A stretch of DNA of 64,000 nucleotides from Rheinheimera texasensis DSM 17496 (GCF_000711985.1 NZ_JONU01000007.1:62001-126000), one strand, 5' to 3'; numbered from the stretch's first letter, positions 53,584 to 64,000 are shown. Notes: generated by a model not told the origin, from the sequence alone. Made by a program: numbers and translations.

Positions 53584-53838
53584 CTACGGAATTTCAATAT
53601 CTAAATCCGAAGCTGGCACACTACAGCAGGGCAAAAACTCGCCTTTACGGACAAAAGCCAGTGGCTCTTCCAGGTAGCTGATTTGACCAGAAAGTAGTTT
53701 GCAGCGGCAGGCGCCGCAAAAGCCGGCACGGCAGTGGAAATTGACCTGGTATTTTTGTTGCTCCAGACTGGTCAGCAAGTTCGGACTTTGCGGGTCAAAA
53801 TCAAAACTGCTGCCATCCTGTAGCCGGATCCGATGCAT
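53584..53838 (-). CDS. yfaE: 2Fe-2S ferredoxin YfaE (ribonucleotide reductase maintenance)
   Basis: 84 residues. Plant-type 2Fe-2S fold: the four ligands are in CRAGFCGACRCKL (three Cys) and FLPCCSVPA (fourth). In E. coli YfaE reduces the diferric centre of NrdB to restore the tyrosyl radical. It follows nrdB with a one-base overlap, which supports the same job. No terminator is obvious after it. Confidence 0.95.
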   Translation of the reverse strand: MHRIRLQDGSSFDFDPQSPNLLTSLEQQKYQVNFHCRAGFCGACRCKLLSGQISYLEEPLAFVRKGEFLPCCSVPASDLDIEIP

Positions 53839-54968
53839 CAGAGATCAAAGTCGCCAAAGTCAGCGCCGTCGACTTCATTATCAATCTGACCAACCAGATA
53901 AGAGCTGATCTCAGATTCCTGTGGCGCGACCTGCACGTTGTCTGACACCAGCCAGGCATTAATCCATGGAATAGGGTTTTGTGTGGTGCTGAAAATCGGC
54001 TTCAGGCCAATGGCAGCCATACGGATATTGGTAATGTATTCAACGTACTGACAAAGAATGTCTTTGTTCAGACCAATCATCGAGCCGTCTTTAAATAAAA
54101 ACTCAGCCCATTCTTTTTCCTGCTCCGCAGCGCGACGGAAAATGGCATAAGCCTGTTCCTCACATTCCTTCGCGATTTCACCCATTTCCGGGTCATCCTC
54201 GCCGGCGGCCATAATGTTCAGCATGTGCTGAGTACCAGTGAGATGCAGGGCTTCGTCACGGGCGATCAGTTTGATGATTTTCGCGTTGCCTTCCATCAGT
54301 TCGCGCTCGGCGAAGGCAAAACTACAGGCAAAGCTGACATAAAAACGGATGGCTTCTAATACATTCACCGACATGATGCATAGGTACAGCTGTCGTTTCA
54401 GTTCACGCAGCGACACCGAGCGGCGCTCGCCGTTAACTTGATGCGTGCCTTCACCACACAGGTGATACAGGTTAATCGACGCAATCAGTTCGTCATAATA
54501 CCGCGTCACTTCATCTGCGCGTTCGATGATTTTTTCGTTCAGCAGAATGTCGTCGAAAATTTTGTGCGGCTCAGTGGTGATATTACGCACAATGTGGGTG
54601 TAGCTACGGCTGTGAATGGTTTCACTGAAGGCCCAGGTTTCGATCCAGGTTTCCAGTTCCGGCAAGGACACAATCGGTAGTAACGCCACGTTGGGCGAGC
54701 GGCCTTGTACTGAGTCGAGTAAGGTCTGGTACTTCAGGTTGCTGATAAAAATATGTTTTTCATGATCCGGCAAATGCTGGAAATCGATCCGGTCTTTACT
54801 GACATCCACTTCCTCCGGCCGCCAGAAGAAACTCAGCTGCTTTTCGATTAATTTTTCGAAAATGCCGTATTTCTGTTGGTCGTAGCGCGACACGTTTACC
54901 GAGTTGCCAAAAAACATCGGCTCTTTCAGCTGATCATTGTTGGTCCGGTTAAAAGTGGTATAGGTCAT
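53838..54968 (-). CDS. nrdB: Class Ia ribonucleotide reductase beta subunit
   Basis: 376 residues. Houses the diiron-tyrosyl radical cofactor. Radical Tyr is in [16 protein letters not shown], with Glu/His metal ligands in the same helix; second-half ligands are in [32 protein letters not shown] and [16 protein letters not shown] match E. coli NrdB closely. Between nrdA and nrdB there is a 103-base gap with a hairpin. Confidence 0.97.
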   Translation of the reverse strand: MTYTTFNRTNNDQLKEPMFFGNSVNVSRYDQQKYGIFEKLIEKQLSFFWRPEEVDVSKDRIDFQHLPDHEKHIFISNLKYQTLLDSVQGRSPNVALLPIVSLPELETWIETWAFSETIHSRSYTHIVRNITTEPHKIFDDILLNEKIIERADEVTRYYDELIASINLYHLCGEGTHQVNGERRSVSLRELKRQLYLCIMSVNVLEAIRFYVSFACSFAFAERELMEGNAKIIKLIARDEALHLTGTQHMLNIMAAGEDDPEMGEIAKECEEQAYAIFRRAAEQEKEWAEFLFKDGSMIGLNKDILCQYVEYITNIRMAAIGLKPIFSTTQNPIPWINAWLVSDNVQVAPQESEISSYLVGQIDNEVDGADFGDFDL

Positions 54969-55031
54969 GGATTCTCTCGTTTTTATACTTTTAGAAATAC
55001 AGGATCAGCAATGCGGTTGCTGACACAACAA

Positions 55032-55052
55032 AGCGGAGCACCGGGCTCCGCT
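55032..55052 (-). other. Hairpin between nrdA and nrdB
   Basis: AGCGGAGC / GCTCCGCT perfect 8-bp stem (55032-55039, 55045-55052), loop ACCGG. On the minus strand only a broken T tract (TTGTTGT) follows, so it may be an attenuator or stabilising hairpin that sets the nrdA:nrdB ratio. Confidence 0.6.
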
Positions 55053-55070
55053 CTTGCAATCAATTTTTTA

Positions 55071-57359
55071 TCAGATCTTACAGGCGCCGCCGGCGCAGCC
55101 ATCATCTTCAGCGGCTGCAGGCTTGATATCTTCCTGCACATCTGATGCGCCGTCACGGGTGTTGTGATAGTACATCGTCTTCACGCCGAGTTTGTAGGCT
55201 GTCAGTAAGTCTTTCAGCAACACCTTCATCGGCACTTTGCCACCGTCGAACTTGGCCGGATCATAGTTAGTGTTGGCAGAAATTGTCTGGTCGACGAACT
55301 TCTGCATAATGGCCACCAGGCTGATGTAACCATCATTGCTTGGCATATCCCACAGCAATTCATATTGGTTTTTCAGTCGTTCATACTCTGGTACCACTTG
55401 CTTCAGAATGCCATCTTTACTGGCTTTGATACTGATATGGCCACGTGGCGGTTCAATACCGTTCGTCGCATTACTGATTTGCGACGAGGTTTCTGACGGC
55501 ATCAGCGCTGACAGGGTTGAGTTGCGCAGACCATGTTTGACCACGTCTTTACGCAGTTGCTCCCAGTCCAGCTGCAGCGCTTCGTTACAGACTTTATCCA
55601 GATCTTTTTTGTAGGTATCAATCGGCATGATACCTTCAGAATAAGTGGTTTCATTAAACAGCGGGCAAGGGCCAAATTCCTGCGCCAGCTTGTTTGAGGC
55701 TTTCATCAGATAATACTGAATGGCTTCAAAAGTGCGGTGCGTCAGTGCATTGGCAGAACCATCTGAGTATTTGACACCATTTTTTGCCAGATAATAGGCG
55801 TAGTTAATAACACCAACGCCCAAAGTACGGCGGTTCATCGACGCCTGGAACGCCGCAGGGATTGGGTAATCCTGATAATCCAGCAGGCTGTCCAGTGCGC
55901 GCACCGCCAGTTCTGCCAGCTCTTCCAGCTCACCTAAATGCTCAATCGCGCCGAGGTTAAAAGCAGACAGCGTACACAACGCAATTTCACCGTTTGGATC
56001 GTTGACGTCATTTAATGGCTTGGTCGGCAGCGCGATTTCCAGACAGAGGTTACTCTGGCGCACCGGGGCGAACTTCGGATTAAACGGGCTGTGCGTGTTG
56101 CAGTGGTCAACGTTCTGCAGATAAATGCGGCCGGTCGACGCGCGCTCCTGCATAAACAACGTGAACAGCTCCAGCGCTTTCATACGTTTTTTGCGGATAG
56201 AACCGTCGTTTTCGTATTTGACATACAGCTGCTCGAACAGGTCCTGATCTTCAAAAAACGCATCGTACAGGCCTGGCACGTCAGATGGGCTGAACAGCGT
56301 GATCATTTCGTCTTTAATCAGACGCTGATACATCAGGCGATTAAACTGCACGCCGTAGTCGAGATGACGTACGCGGTTTTCTTCGACACCGCGGTTGTTT
56401 TTCAGTACCAGCAAACTTTCTACTTCTAAATGCCACAGTGGGTAAAACAGGGTGGCAGCGCCACCACGTACGCCGCCTTGTGAGCAGCTCTTCACGGCAG
56501 TCTGGAAGTGTTTGTAAAACGGAATACAGCCGGTGTGGAAGGCTTCGCCATTGCGAATTGGGCTACCCAGTGCACGGATGCGACCAGCGTTGATGCCGAT
56601 GCCGGCGCGCTGGCTGACGTATTTGACGATAGCGCTTGAGGTGGCGTTAATAGAATCCAGGCTGTCACCACATTCAATCAGCACACAAGAGCTGAATTGG
56701 CGGGTTGGCGTGCGTACGCCCGACATAATAGGTGTTGGCAGCGATATCTTAAACAGCGACACCGCATCGTAAAAACGGCGCAGGTAATCCAAACGGGTGG
56801 CTTTTGGATAATTGGCAAACAGGCAGGCAGCGACCAGGATATAGAGGAACTGCGCGCTTTCATAAATCTGACCTGTGACGCGGTTTTGCACCAGGTACTT
56901 ACCTTCGAGCTGTTTGACGGCTGCGTAGCTGAAGTTCATGTCACGGTTGTGGTCAATAAAACTGTCAATCTGGTCAATTTCTTCTTTGCTGTAATCGGCC
57001 AGAATATGGGCGTCATAGCGCTTGGTTTCCACCATCTGCACGACATGGTCGTACAGCTTTGGCGGTTCAAACTGGCCATAGGCTTTTTTGCGCAGGTGAA
57101 ACACTGCAAGGCGGGCGGCCATGTACTGATAGTCCGGCGTTTCTTTAGAGATCAGATCGGCGGCAGCTTTAATAATAGTTTCGTGGATATCCGCAGTTTT
57201 GATGCCATCGTAAAACTGAATGTGAGATTTCAGTTCAACCTGAGAGACAGATACATTTTGCAGACCTTCGGCCGCCCAGTCGATGACGCGGTGAATTTTA
57301 TCAAGGTCCAGAGGCTCGCGGGTACCGTCTCTTTTGGTTACGTATAATGGCTGATTCAT
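55071..57359 (-). CDS. nrdA: Class Ia ribonucleoside-diphosphate reductase alpha subunit
   Basis: 762 residues. Reduces ribonucleoside diphosphates to deoxy forms. An N-terminal ATP-cone (YVTKRDGTREPLDLDKIHRVIDW, about 5-95) is present, so activity should be dATP-regulated. Active-site Cys pairs: QFSSCVLIECGD, and the NLCLEIALPT ... CTLSAFNL region with N-x-C-x-E. The C-terminal redox tail DDGCAGGACKI ends like E. coli NrdA. A pair of NrdR-like boxes lies upstream. nrdB and yfaE follow. Confidence 0.97.
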   Translation of the reverse strand: MNQPLYVTKRDGTREPLDLDKIHRVIDWAAEGLQNVSVSQVELKSHIQFYDGIKTADIHETIIKAAADLISKETPDYQYMAARLAVFHLRKKAYGQFEPPKLYDHVVQMVETKRYDAHILADYSKEEIDQIDSFIDHNRDMNFSYAAVKQLEGKYLVQNRVTGQIYESAQFLYILVAACLFANYPKATRLDYLRRFYDAVSLFKISLPTPIMSGVRTPTRQFSSCVLIECGDSLDSINATSSAIVKYVSQRAGIGINAGRIRALGSPIRNGEAFHTGCIPFYKHFQTAVKSCSQGGVRGGAATLFYPLWHLEVESLLVLKNNRGVEENRVRHLDYGVQFNRLMYQRLIKDEMITLFSPSDVPGLYDAFFEDQDLFEQLYVKYENDGSIRKKRMKALELFTLFMQERASTGRIYLQNVDHCNTHSPFNPKFAPVRQSNLCLEIALPTKPLNDVNDPNGEIALCTLSAFNLGAIEHLGELEELAELAVRALDSLLDYQDYPIPAAFQASMNRRTLGVGVINYAYYLAKNGVKYSDGSANALTHRTFEAIQYYLMKASNKLAQEFGPCPLFNETTYSEGIMPIDTYKKDLDKVCNEALQLDWEQLRKDVVKHGLRNSTLSALMPSETSSQISNATNGIEPPRGHISIKASKDGILKQVVPEYERLKNQYELLWDMPSNDGYISLVAIMQKFVDQTISANTNYDPAKFDGGKVPMKVLLKDLLTAYKLGVKTMYYHNTRDGASDVQEDIKPAAAEDDGCAGGACKI

Positions 57360-57473
57360 TGCGAAAGAGTTCCGTCTTAGTTGTAATTTTTAGGGTTGTC
57401 GCTGACTGCTGTCAGGCTGCCTGCCCGCAAGAGAAGGGCTGTCCGGCGCCTTGGGGGGCGATAAAACCGGAAG

Positions 57474-57518
57474 CACTAGATATAGGGCTAAAAGCATAAC
57501 GAATCACAAGATAAGGTG
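57474..57518 (-). promoter_or_regulatory. Paired NrdR boxes of nrdA promoter
   Basis: Read on the minus strand, CACCTTATCTTGTG (57518-57505) and CCCTATATCTAGTG (57487-57474). Both follow the NrdR consensus acaCwATATaTwGtgt and start exactly 31 bases (three turns) apart. TTGTGA and TATATC within them could be the -35 and -10, so binding would block RNA polymerase. Confidence 0.75.
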
Positions 57519-57790
57519 GATCAAATTCGAATGCAACCCTAAAAATTTTGTGAAAATGGGCTTGATTTTTGCTATGTCAGTGGTCACTAACTTGTCAGCT
57601 TCGGGTGGTTGAACGGATCGCAGGAAGCAAGCGATCCGCACAAAAAAAACAGAATTAAATTGATCGGTTAAAAAGTAAAAAGCACTGACTGAAAAGCAAA
57701 CAGCATGCGGCCAGACGTCTGCTGAAAAGCTGAGCGGTGCTGCAAACAAAGGGTAAATACCCGGTAAGTAAAAAGCGATGTACCACACAG

Positions 57791-57820
57791 AAATAAACCG
57801 CCAGAGTGGCGGTTTATTTC
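57791..57820 (-). terminator. Terminator of ubiG-gph
   Basis: AAATAAACCGCCA / TGGCGGTTTATTT perfect 13-bp stem (57791-57803, 57807-57819) with a three-base loop. It begins 16 bases after the gph stop. Confidence 0.85.
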
Positions 57821-57835
57821 CTCAAGTCTGACAAA

Positions 57836-58519
57836 CTACAAAGCCGGCTTCAGTGCCAGTAAGTGGTCGACCCGGCAATCGGCTCCCCACAGCTCTGGGG
57901 TATCTGTAGTGGCGATAAAACCATAGTCGGCAATGATGGATGTCATGCCAGCGCGGTTCGCAGCTTCGATATCGCGCTCGGCATCGCCGATATACCAGCA
58001 ATCTGCGGCTGCCACACCCATTTTATGCGCCGCCACCCACAGTGGCACCGGACTGGGTTTACGCTGATGTAAACTGTCGCCACCGAGCAGGATTTGGCAT
58101 TGTTCCATACCGCGCATTTGCCTGAGCATTGCTGCAGCCAGCTTATAAGGCTTATTGGTCACAATGCCCCAGGGAATTTGGCTTTCGCTCAGTAGCGGCA
58201 GAAATTGATCCGCACCGCCAAACAGCTTGCTGTGCACTGTTAAATGCTGCTGATAATAATCCAGTAACTCATTGCGCAACGTGGTAAAGGGGAACTCGCG
58301 TAGTGAATGACCAAAACCCAGCTCTAATAAACCTTTTGCGCCATGCGACGCCACAGGCCGATATCGCTCGGCGGTCACAGGCGCAAAGCCGTATTTGACC
58401 AACACATGATTGAGCGCTGCGCCTAAATCATCCGCGGTGTCGACTAAGGTCCCGTCTAAATCAAATAACACGGCCTTGGCCGGCCGCAGTGGCTGACCGG
58501 TTTTTACTGAGATCAGCAT
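57836..58519 (-). CDS. gph: HAD phosphatase, phosphoglycolate phosphatase/MupP type
   Basis: 227 residues. HAD motif I is [21 protein letters not shown]. Motif II lies in [14 protein letters not shown], the Lys is in RKPSPVP, and motif IV is [18 protein letters not shown]. This is the Gph branch: phosphoglycolate phosphatase or, as for the ubiG-adjacent gene of Pseudomonas, MurNAc-6-P phosphatase MupP. Which substrate applies here cannot be told from sequence. Its start overlaps the ubiG stop by 7 bases. Confidence 0.9.
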   Translation of the reverse strand: MLISVKTGQPLRPAKAVLFDLDGTLVDTADDLGAALNHVLVKYGFAPVTAERYRPVASHGAKGLLELGFGHSLREFPFTTLRNELLDYYQQHLTVHSKLFGGADQFLPLLSESQIPWGIVTNKPYKLAAAMLRQMRGMEQCQILLGGDSLHQRKPSPVPLWVAAHKMGVAAADCWYIGDAERDIEAANRAGMTSIIADYGFIATTDTPELWGADCRVDHLLALKPAL

Positions 58520-59238
58520 GGTTTGTGCGCCACCACGAAATAATTCACGTCGACGCCATCACCAATTCGGAAGCTTTGATTGAGCGGGTTATAGTGCAGT
58601 CCGGTGCAATCAACCAGCTCCAGGCCGGCCGCTTCAATAAACCGCATCAGTTCAGACGGGCGGATAAATTTCTGGAAATCGTGTGTGCCTTTGGGCACCA
58701 ATTTCAGCAGATGCTCAGCGCCGAGAATGGCAAACAAATAACTTTTGGCGGTTTTATTGAGGGTGGAAAACACCAGCGTAGCGCCCGGCGCGGCTAAATC
58801 TGCACAGGCCTGCACGACAGAGGCCGGCGCCGGCACGTGCTCGAGCATTTCCATGCAGGTGACCAGTTCAAATTGTGCCGGATGTGCAGCTGCGAACTGC
58901 TCAGCAGTACTTTGCTGATAACTGACACTGACGCCGGCTTCCAATGCGTGCAACTTAGCGACGGCTAATGATTCCGGTGCCATATCGATGCCAGTCACCA
59001 CAGCGCCGGCTTTGGCCATACTTTCTGCCAGAATACCGCCGCCACAGCCCACATCGACTACCTGCTTGCCGAATAAACCCTGCACCTGATCACTGATATA
59101 ACTGAGCCGGGTCGGGTTTAACTGGTGTAGCGGTTTAAATTCACCGGCCGGGTCCCACCAACGGGAAGCCAGCTCATTAAACTTATTAATTTCAGCCTGA
59201 TCGACATTGGCAGGCGCGGGGGAAGTGAACTCAGTCAT
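58513..59238 (-). CDS. ubiG: Ubiquinone biosynthesis O-methyltransferase UbiG
   Basis: 241 residues. SAM-dependent methylation of both hydroxyls in ubiquinone synthesis. The N-terminal [27 protein letters not shown] is typical. The SAM motif is [20 protein letters not shown] (about 60), with [13 protein letters not shown] following. ATG 59238 (MTEFTS) is chosen; the frame extends to 59337 without homology. Divergent from gyrA, as in E. coli. Confidence 0.96.
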   Translation of the reverse strand: MTEFTSPAPANVDQAEINKFNELASRWWDPAGEFKPLHQLNPTRLSYISDQVQGLFGKQVVDVGCGGGILAESMAKAGAVVTGIDMAPESLAVAKLHALEAGVSVSYQQSTAEQFAAAHPAQFELVTCMEMLEHVPAPASVVQACADLAAPGATLVFSTLNKTAKSYLFAILGAEHLLKLVPKGTHDFQKFIRPSELMRFIEAAGLELVDCTGLHYNPLNQSFRIGDGVDVNYFVVAHKPC

Positions 59239-59439
59239 AAGGCAGTCCGGGAGAAATTTGCGGCCATTATAAAGGCTTAGTCTGAACACGCAATGCACAC
59301 GCCAAAGCGGTGCTAAAAAGTTGCCACACATGATCATGGCAACATGGCGCTATTGTGTTAGAATCCCCTGTTCGTGGTTTGCCGAGATAACAACTATACG
59401 CAAGCCAACCCACTGATTTTAAGGGATATAACGCTTTTT

Positions 59440-62076
59440 ATGACAAATCTGGCCAAAGAAATTGTTCCCATCAATATTGAAGAAGAATTAAAGAACTCTT
59501 ATCTGGATTACGCGATGAGCGTAATCGTCGGCCGGGCGTTGCCGGATGTGCGCGACGGTTTGAAGCCAGTGCACCGCCGTGTTTTATTCGCAATGAAAGA
59601 ACTCGGTAACGACTGGAATAAAGCCTACAAAAAATCTGCCCGTGTGGTCGGTGACGTCATCGGTAAATACCACCCGCATGGTGACAGTGCTGTGTACGAC
59701 ACCATAGTCCGGATGGCCCAGCCGTTTTCTTTGCGTTATATGCTGGTTGATGGCCAGGGTAACTTCGGTTCTGTTGACGGCGACTCTGCCGCAGCCATGC
59801 GTTATACCGAAGTGCGGATGGCCAAAATCACCCAGGAATTGCTGGCTGATTTAGACAAAGAAACGGTTGATTTTGTGCCGAACTACGACGGCACTGAACA
59901 AATCCCGGCTGTATTGCCGACCAAAATCCCTAACTTACTGATCAATGGTTCCAGCGGTATCGCGGTCGGTATGGCGACCAACATTCCGCCACACAACATC
60001 ACTGAAGTGATTAATGCCTGTCTGGCTATTATCGCTAATCCGGACATCACTATTCCGGAGCTGATGGAACATATCCCGGGCCCGGATTTCCCGACTGCCG
60101 CTATTATTAACGGCCGCCGTGGTATCGAAGAGGCTTACCGCACTGGCCGCGGCAAAGTCTATATCCGCGCTAAAACCCACATCGAAACGGATGACAAATC
60201 AGGCCGTGAGTCGATTGTCGTCACTGAAATTCCGTATCAGGTCAACAAAGCGCGTCTGATTGAAAAAATCGCCGAACTGGTCAAAGAAAAACGCATTGAA
60301 GGCATCAGTGCGCTGCGCGACGAGTCTGACAAAGACGGTATGCGCATTGTTATTGAAGTCAAACGCGGCGAATCGAGTGATGTGCTGCTGAACCATTTAT
60401 ATGCCAATACTCAGATGCAAACTGTGTTTGGTATCAACATGGTGGCACTGGATCAGGGCCAGCCGAAGTTACTGGGCCTGAAAGAAATTCTTGAGTGTTT
60501 TGTGCTGCACCGCCGCGAAGTGGTGACACGCCGTACCGTCTACGACCTGAAAAAAGCCCGTGACCGCGCGCATATCTTAGAAGGTCTGGCGATTGCGCTG
60601 ACCAATATCGATGAAATCATCGAACTGATTAAAACGTCGAACAGCCCGTCAGATGCCAAATCTGGTTTAGTCTCACGCGGCTGGAAACTGGGTAACGTGC
60701 AGGAAATGCTGGAGCGTGCCGGTGAAAGTGCTGCCCGTCCGGAATGGCTGGAAGCGCATTTCGGTATCCGTGATGGCTATTATTACCTGACTGAACAACA
60801 AGCTCAGGCCATCCTGGATTTACGTCTGCATAAATTAACCGGCCTTGAACACGAAAAAATCCTCGGCGAATACAAAGAACTGCTGGATTTAATCGCTGAA
60901 TTGCTGCATATCCTTGCCAGTTCAGTCCGGTTGATGGAAGTGATTTGTGAAGAATTAGAGGCCGCGAAACTGCAATATGGCGATGCCCGCCGTACTGAGA
61001 TCCAGGACAATGCGCTGGATATCAATATGGAAGATTTGATTGCCGAAGAAGATGTCGTTGTGACCTTGTCGCACTTGGGTTACGCCAAATATCAGGCGCT
61101 GACCGATTATGAAGCACAGCGTCGCGGTGGCCGTGGTAAAGCGGCAACGACTGTCAAAGACGAAGACTTCGTCGACCAGTTACTGATTGCCTCCACGCAC
61201 GACACTATTTTGTGTTTCTCTGACAGTGGTCGCCTCTATTGGCTCAAGGTGTATCAACTGCCGCTGGCATCGCGTCAGGCGCGCGGTAAACCTATCGTCA
61301 ACCTGTTGCCGCTGGAAGAAAACGAGCGCATCACCGCCATTCTGCCGGTACGCGAATACGAAGAAGGCAAGTTTGTCTTTATGGCGACTGCCAACGGCAC
61401 AGTGAAGAAAACTGCGCTGACCGAATACTCACGGCCACGTTCGAACGGCATTATCGCCGTGAATCTGAACGAAGGTGACCAGTTGATTGGCGTGGATATC
61501 ACGGACGGCAACAGCCAAATCATGCTGTTCTCTGACGACGGTAAAGTGGTGCGTTTCCACGAAGAACAAGTGCGTGGCATGGGCCGCACCGCGACCGGCG
61601 TTCGCGGTATCAAACTGCGTGAAAACGGCTCTGTGGTGTCATTAATTGTGCCGAAGTCGGATGGCGCTATTCTGACTGTCACTGAAAACGGTTATGGCAA
61701 ACGCACACCGTTAGACCAGTATCCAGAGAAGAGCCGTGCAACGCAGGGTGTGGTGTCGATCAAAGTGTCAGAGCGTAATGGTCTGGTGGTAGGCGCTGTG
61801 CAGGTTAACGCGCTCGATGAAATCATGCTGATCTCGAACAAAGGCACACTGGTGCGGACCCGCGTGAAAGAAGTGTCACAAGTCGGTCGTAATACCGCTG
61901 GCGTCATTCTGATCCGTACCCAGGAAAATGAAAAAGTCGTAGGCGTACAGCGTATCGACGAAATTCAGGATGCTGAGGAGCTGGCTGCGGCAGAAGCAGA
62001 AGTGCAGCAGCTGGATGCGCAGAACCGGGTCGATGTTGAAGTCGAAGCGGATACCGCGGACGACTCAGAAGAGTAA
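59440..62076 (+). CDS. gyrA: DNA gyrase subunit A
   Basis: 878 residues. Breakage-reunion subunit that introduces negative supercoils. The catalytic Tyr is in [10 protein letters not shown] (about residue 122). The quinolone region [18 protein letters not shown] keeps Ser at E. coli position 83 and Asp at 87, so no classic resistance change is seen. The GyrA box QRRGGRGK opens the C-terminal beta-pinwheel. The tail is strongly acidic ([14 protein letters not shown]), as in enterobacteria. ATG 59440 aligns with the family; the frame reaches 59374. Confidence 0.97.
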   Translation: MTNLAKEIVPINIEEELKNSYLDYAMSVIVGRALPDVRDGLKPVHRRVLFAMKELGNDWNKAYKKSARVVGDVIGKYHPHGDSAVYDTIVRMAQPFSLRYMLVDGQGNFGSVDGDSAAAMRYTEVRMAKITQELLADLDKETVDFVPNYDGTEQIPAVLPTKIPNLLINGSSGIAVGMATNIPPHNITEVINACLAIIANPDITIPELMEHIPGPDFPTAAIINGRRGIEEAYRTGRGKVYIRAKTHIETDDKSGRESIVVTEIPYQVNKARLIEKIAELVKEKRIEGISALRDESDKDGMRIVIEVKRGESSDVLLNHLYANTQMQTVFGINMVALDQGQPKLLGLKEILECFVLHRREVVTRRTVYDLKKARDRAHILEGLAIALTNIDEIIELIKTSNSPSDAKSGLVSRGWKLGNVQEMLERAGESAARPEWLEAHFGIRDGYYYLTEQQAQAILDLRLHKLTGLEHEKILGEYKELLDLIAELLHILASSVRLMEVICEELEAAKLQYGDARRTEIQDNALDINMEDLIAEEDVVVTLSHLGYAKYQALTDYEAQRRGGRGKAATTVKDEDFVDQLLIASTHDTILCFSDSGRLYWLKVYQLPLASRQARGKPIVNLLPLEENERITAILPVREYEEGKFVFMATANGTVKKTALTEYSRPRSNGIIAVNLNEGDQLIGVDITDGNSQIMLFSDDGKVVRFHEEQVRGMGRTATGVRGIKLRENGSVVSLIVPKSDGAILTVTENGYGKRTPLDQYPEKSRATQGVVSIKVSERNGLVVGAVQVNALDEIMLISNKGTLVRTRVKEVSQVGRNTAGVILIRTQENEKVVGVQRIDEIQDAEELAAAEAEVQQLDAQNRVDVEVEADTADDSEE

Positions 62077-62081
62077 ATTCG

Positions 62082-62107
62082 AAAAGGCACCTGCGGGTGC
62101 CTTTTTT
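62082..62107 (+). terminator. Terminator of gyrA
   Basis: AAAAGGCACC / GGTGCCTTTT stem (62082-62091, 62096-62105), loop TGCG, T run. Loop and upper stem match the trhO terminator. Confidence 0.9.
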
Positions 62108-62289
62108 CTGTCTGCGGGTTTCTGCCGGTCGTAAAATGCGATACAGTGAGCCTCATAAATTGAGCCATCCAGATGGCGAAAATTGCTGCAGTGCCGGTAC
62201 TTCGATAATAACAAAACCGTCAAAGTCTGCCGCCAGGTCCCAAGCCCGTTTTAATCCGCGAATATTATGTTTGACGCAATGAGGTAAAA

Positions 62290-63372
62290 ATGACGACCTA
62301 TAACTTTTGTGCCGGTCCGGCAATGTTGCCGGTGGAAGTGATGCAGCAAGCGCAGGAAGAGCTGATCAACTGGCATGGCCGGGGTTGTTCCATTATGGAA
62401 ATGAGCCATCGTGGCAAAGACTTTATTAAAGTCGCGGCACAGGCAGAGCAAGACTTACGCGATTTATTACAGGTGCCGGCCAATTATAAAGTGCTGTTTA
62501 TGCACGGTGGTGGCCGCGGCCAGTTTTCTGCGGTGCCGCTGAATTTACTCAAAGCCGGCCAAAGCGCTGACTACATCGTTTCCGGCGCCTGGTCGAAAGC
62601 TGCCGCTGAAGAAGCGCACAAATTTGGCACTATTGCCGTTCAGGGTATTGCGCAGAAAACCGAAGATGGCCTGCGTAGCCTCAAAGCTGCAGCCGACTGG
62701 CATCTGGATGCAAAATCGGCTTTTGTGCATTTTTGTCCGAACGAAACCGTCGACGGCCTCGAATTTACTGATTTGCCGCAAACACAGGTGCCACTGGTAG
62801 CCGACTTATCTTCAACGATTTTATCGCGGCCTATCGATGTTAGCCGTTATGGCGTCATTTATGCCGGCGCGCAGAAAAATATCGGCCCTTCAGGCCTGAC
62901 GTTGGCGCTGGTGCGCGAAGATTTGTTACCGCCAGCCGGAGCGGCAATTCCGGCCGTGCTGGATTATCGTCTGGCGGCCGAAAACGACTCAATGTTTAAC
63001 ACACCGCCGACTTATGCCTGGTATCTGGCCGGGCTGGTCTTCCAGTGGCTAAAGCGTCAGGGCGGCGTCGAAGCAATGGGCAAGCTGAATCAGCTGAAGG
63101 CGCAAACGCTATACAACTATGTCGACCAAAGCGATTTTTATCGCAATGACGTGGATACGCGTTACCGTTCCTGGATGAATGTGCCGTTTTTGCTGGCCGA
63201 TGAGCGCCTCAATGACAAGTTCGTTGCTGAGGCTGAAGCCAACGGTTTATTGGCCTTGAAAGGCCACCGAATGGTGGGGGGCATGCGCGCCAGCATTTAC
63301 AATGCTATGCCGCTGGAAGGCGTGCAGACGCTTGTCACTTTTATGCGTGAATTTGAGCGGGTGAACGGCTGA
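62290..63372 (+). CDS. serC: Phosphoserine aminotransferase
   Basis: 360 residues. PLP enzyme making phosphoserine (and the analogous step for pyridoxal phosphate) from glutamate. The PLP-Lys is in [16 protein letters not shown] (about residue 197). Others: [10 protein letters not shown] at the start, SHRGKDF, and [17 protein letters not shown]. The start ATG 62290 follows GAGGTAAAA. Its stop overlaps the aroA ATG (TGATG), the usual serC-aroA operon. Confidence 0.97.
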   Translation: MTTYNFCAGPAMLPVEVMQQAQEELINWHGRGCSIMEMSHRGKDFIKVAAQAEQDLRDLLQVPANYKVLFMHGGGRGQFSAVPLNLLKAGQSADYIVSGAWSKAAAEEAHKFGTIAVQGIAQKTEDGLRSLKAAADWHLDAKSAFVHFCPNETVDGLEFTDLPQTQVPLVADLSSTILSRPIDVSRYGVIYAGAQKNIGPSGLTLALVREDLLPPAGAAIPAVLDYRLAAENDSMFNTPPTYAWYLAGLVFQWLKRQGGVEAMGKLNQLKAQTLYNYVDQSDFYRNDVDTRYRSWMNVPFLLADERLNDKFVAEAEANGLLALKGHRMVGGMRASIYNAMPLEGVQTLVTFMREFERVNG

Positions 63373-64000
63373 TGAAGACCTTAACCCTGCAGAAAATCAA
63401 CGGCGTACAAGGCACAGTACATTTACCGGGTTCAAAAAGTATCTCTAACCGGGTGTTGCTGCTGGCCGCACTGGCAAAGGGCGAAACTCGGATCAGCAAT
63501 CTGCTGCACAGCGACGATATCGAACATATGCTCAATGCACTGACGGCGTTGGGTGTGTCCTATCAGCTGTCTGATTGTAAAAGTAAATGTGTGGTTCAGG
63601 GCCTCGGTGGGTTATTCCATCATCCGGCGCCACTGGAGCTTTTTCTCGGTAATGCCGGCACAGCGATGCGGCCATTAACGGCTGCGCTGGCAGCGTCAAA
63701 TGTGGATGTCACTTTGACTGGCGAGCCACGGATGTACGAGCGGCCTATTGGGCACTTGGTTGACGCGCTGCGCCAGCTTGGCGCCGATATCAGCTATTTG
63801 CAGCAAGACGGTTTCCCGCCGCTGCAGATCCGTGGCAAAGCCTTAAGCGGTGGCACTGTAAAAATTGATGGTAGTATTTCCAGCCAGTTTTTAACTGCTG
63901 TGCTGATGGTTGCACCTTTATTAGCAGATGACAGTGAAATCGAGATCGTGGGTGACTTGGTATCTAAACCCTATATCGATATCACACTGGCACTGATGAG
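63372..64000 (+). CDS. aroA: 3-phosphoshikimate 1-carboxyvinyltransferase (5' part only)
   Basis: First 209 residues; the window ends inside the gene. EPSP synthase of the shikimate pathway. Visible blocks: [20 protein letters not shown] with the substrate-binding Lys near residue 22, [36 protein letters not shown] and [14 protein letters not shown]. Class I type, as in E. coli. Starts in the serC stop. Confidence 0.97.
   Translation, partial: MKTLTLQKINGVQGTVHLPGSKSISNRVLLLAALAKGETRISNLLHSDDIEHMLNALTALGVSYQLSDCKSKCVVQGLGGLFHHPAPLELFLGNAGTAMRPLTAALAASNVDVTLTGEPRMYERPIGHLVDALRQLGADISYLQQDGFPPLQIRGKALSGGTVKIDGSISSQFLTAVLMVAPLLADDSEIEIVGDLVSKPYIDITLALM

Larger units (their letters stand above)
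57360..57835. other. Long intergenic region between nrdA and gph
   Basis: 476 bases. Contains the nrdA promoter region with NrdR-like boxes, a 14-bp inverted repeat that flanks it (AATTTTTAGGGTTG at 57385-57398 and its complement at 57534-57547), and the gph terminator. A 94-codon frame on the minus strand (57504-57788) has no conserved sequence and crosses the NrdR box. I see no gene. Confidence 0.7.

Noticed and set aside
57504-57788. 94-codon minus-strand frame before nrdA
   Set aside because: Crosses an NrdR-like box and the IR arm and shows no family features.
59700-59760. Quinolone-resistance change in gyrA
   Set aside because: The residues matching E. coli Ser83 and Asp87 are unchanged.
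1-64000. CRISPR array, prophage, insertion sequence or integron
   Set aside because: No regularly spaced repeats, transposase, integrase or phage structural gene seen anywhere in the window.

Overview
The window is chromosomal core DNA from a gammaproteobacterium, most likely of the Alteromonadales/Chromatiaceae group around Rheinheimera, Alishewanella and Shewanella. The evidence is the set of gamma-type neighbourhoods: msrB/gapA/yeaC/ansA; uvrY-uvrC-pgsA-tRNA(Gly-Cys-Leu); fur-fldA-ybfE-ybfF-seqA-pgm; nrdA-nrdB-yfaE; ubiG next to gyrA; and serC-aroA. The species is an inference. I see no insertion sequence, prophage or CRISPR array.

Layout. 1-5.3 kb: end of a glycogen locus (glgB 3' part, glgX), then gnd and msrB. 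5.3-13.6 kb: DUF2989 lipoprotein, a long-form GAPDH, an M14 carboxypeptidase, a zinc-ribbon/yeaC/DUF349 operon, and ansA. 13.7-18.2 kb: tRNA-Ser, uvrY, uvrC, pgsA, a Gly-Cys-Leu-Gly tRNA operon, and a small membrane protein. 18.2-26.5 kb: an accessory stretch with an SLC13 transporter, an aldo/keto reductase, a small orphan protein, a Ser/Thr kinase translationally coupled to an FHA-GAF-GGDEF protein, and a class C acid phosphatase. 26.6-30.2 kb: ETF-ubiquinone oxidoreductase divergent from etfBA. 30.2-39.5 kb: repeats, a small lipoprotein, fur, a frameshifted DUF4442 gene, a VOC protein, fldA, ybfE, DUF2788, ybfF, seqA, pgm and glgP. 39.5-48.6 kb: a solute-binding protein, ydiJ, a second VOC protein, a His-rich TonB receptor, yaeQ and trhO. 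48.6-52.0 kb: a BlaI repressor, an M56 membrane protease with ankyrin repeats, and a beta-lactamase-fold serine hydrolase. 52.2-64 kb: cytochrome b561 plus YceI, yfaE-nrdB-nrdA, gph-ubiG, gyrA, serC and the start of aroA.

How the genes work together. Glycogen is branched and debranched by GlgB and GlgX and phosphorolysed by GlgP. Pgm links glucose-1-P to glucose-6-P, and gnd and the GAPDH carry central carbon flow. Sites that look like HexR and LacI-family operators lie between pgm and glgP. EtfBA passes electrons to quinone through ETF-QO from a shared divergent promoter region carrying an 18-bp perfect palindrome. NrdAB with the YfaE ferredoxin makes dNTPs behind a helically phased pair of NrdR boxes.

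The most interesting parts are two signalling modules. One is the kinase/FHA-diguanylate-cyclase pair, which may join Ser/Thr phosphorylation to c-di-GMP. The other is the BlaI / M56-ankyrin / serine-hydrolase locus, in which the usual penicillin-binding sensor of BlaR1 is replaced by ankyrin repeats. Also notable are a one-base frameshift in the DUF4442 gene and several well-formed operator dyads.
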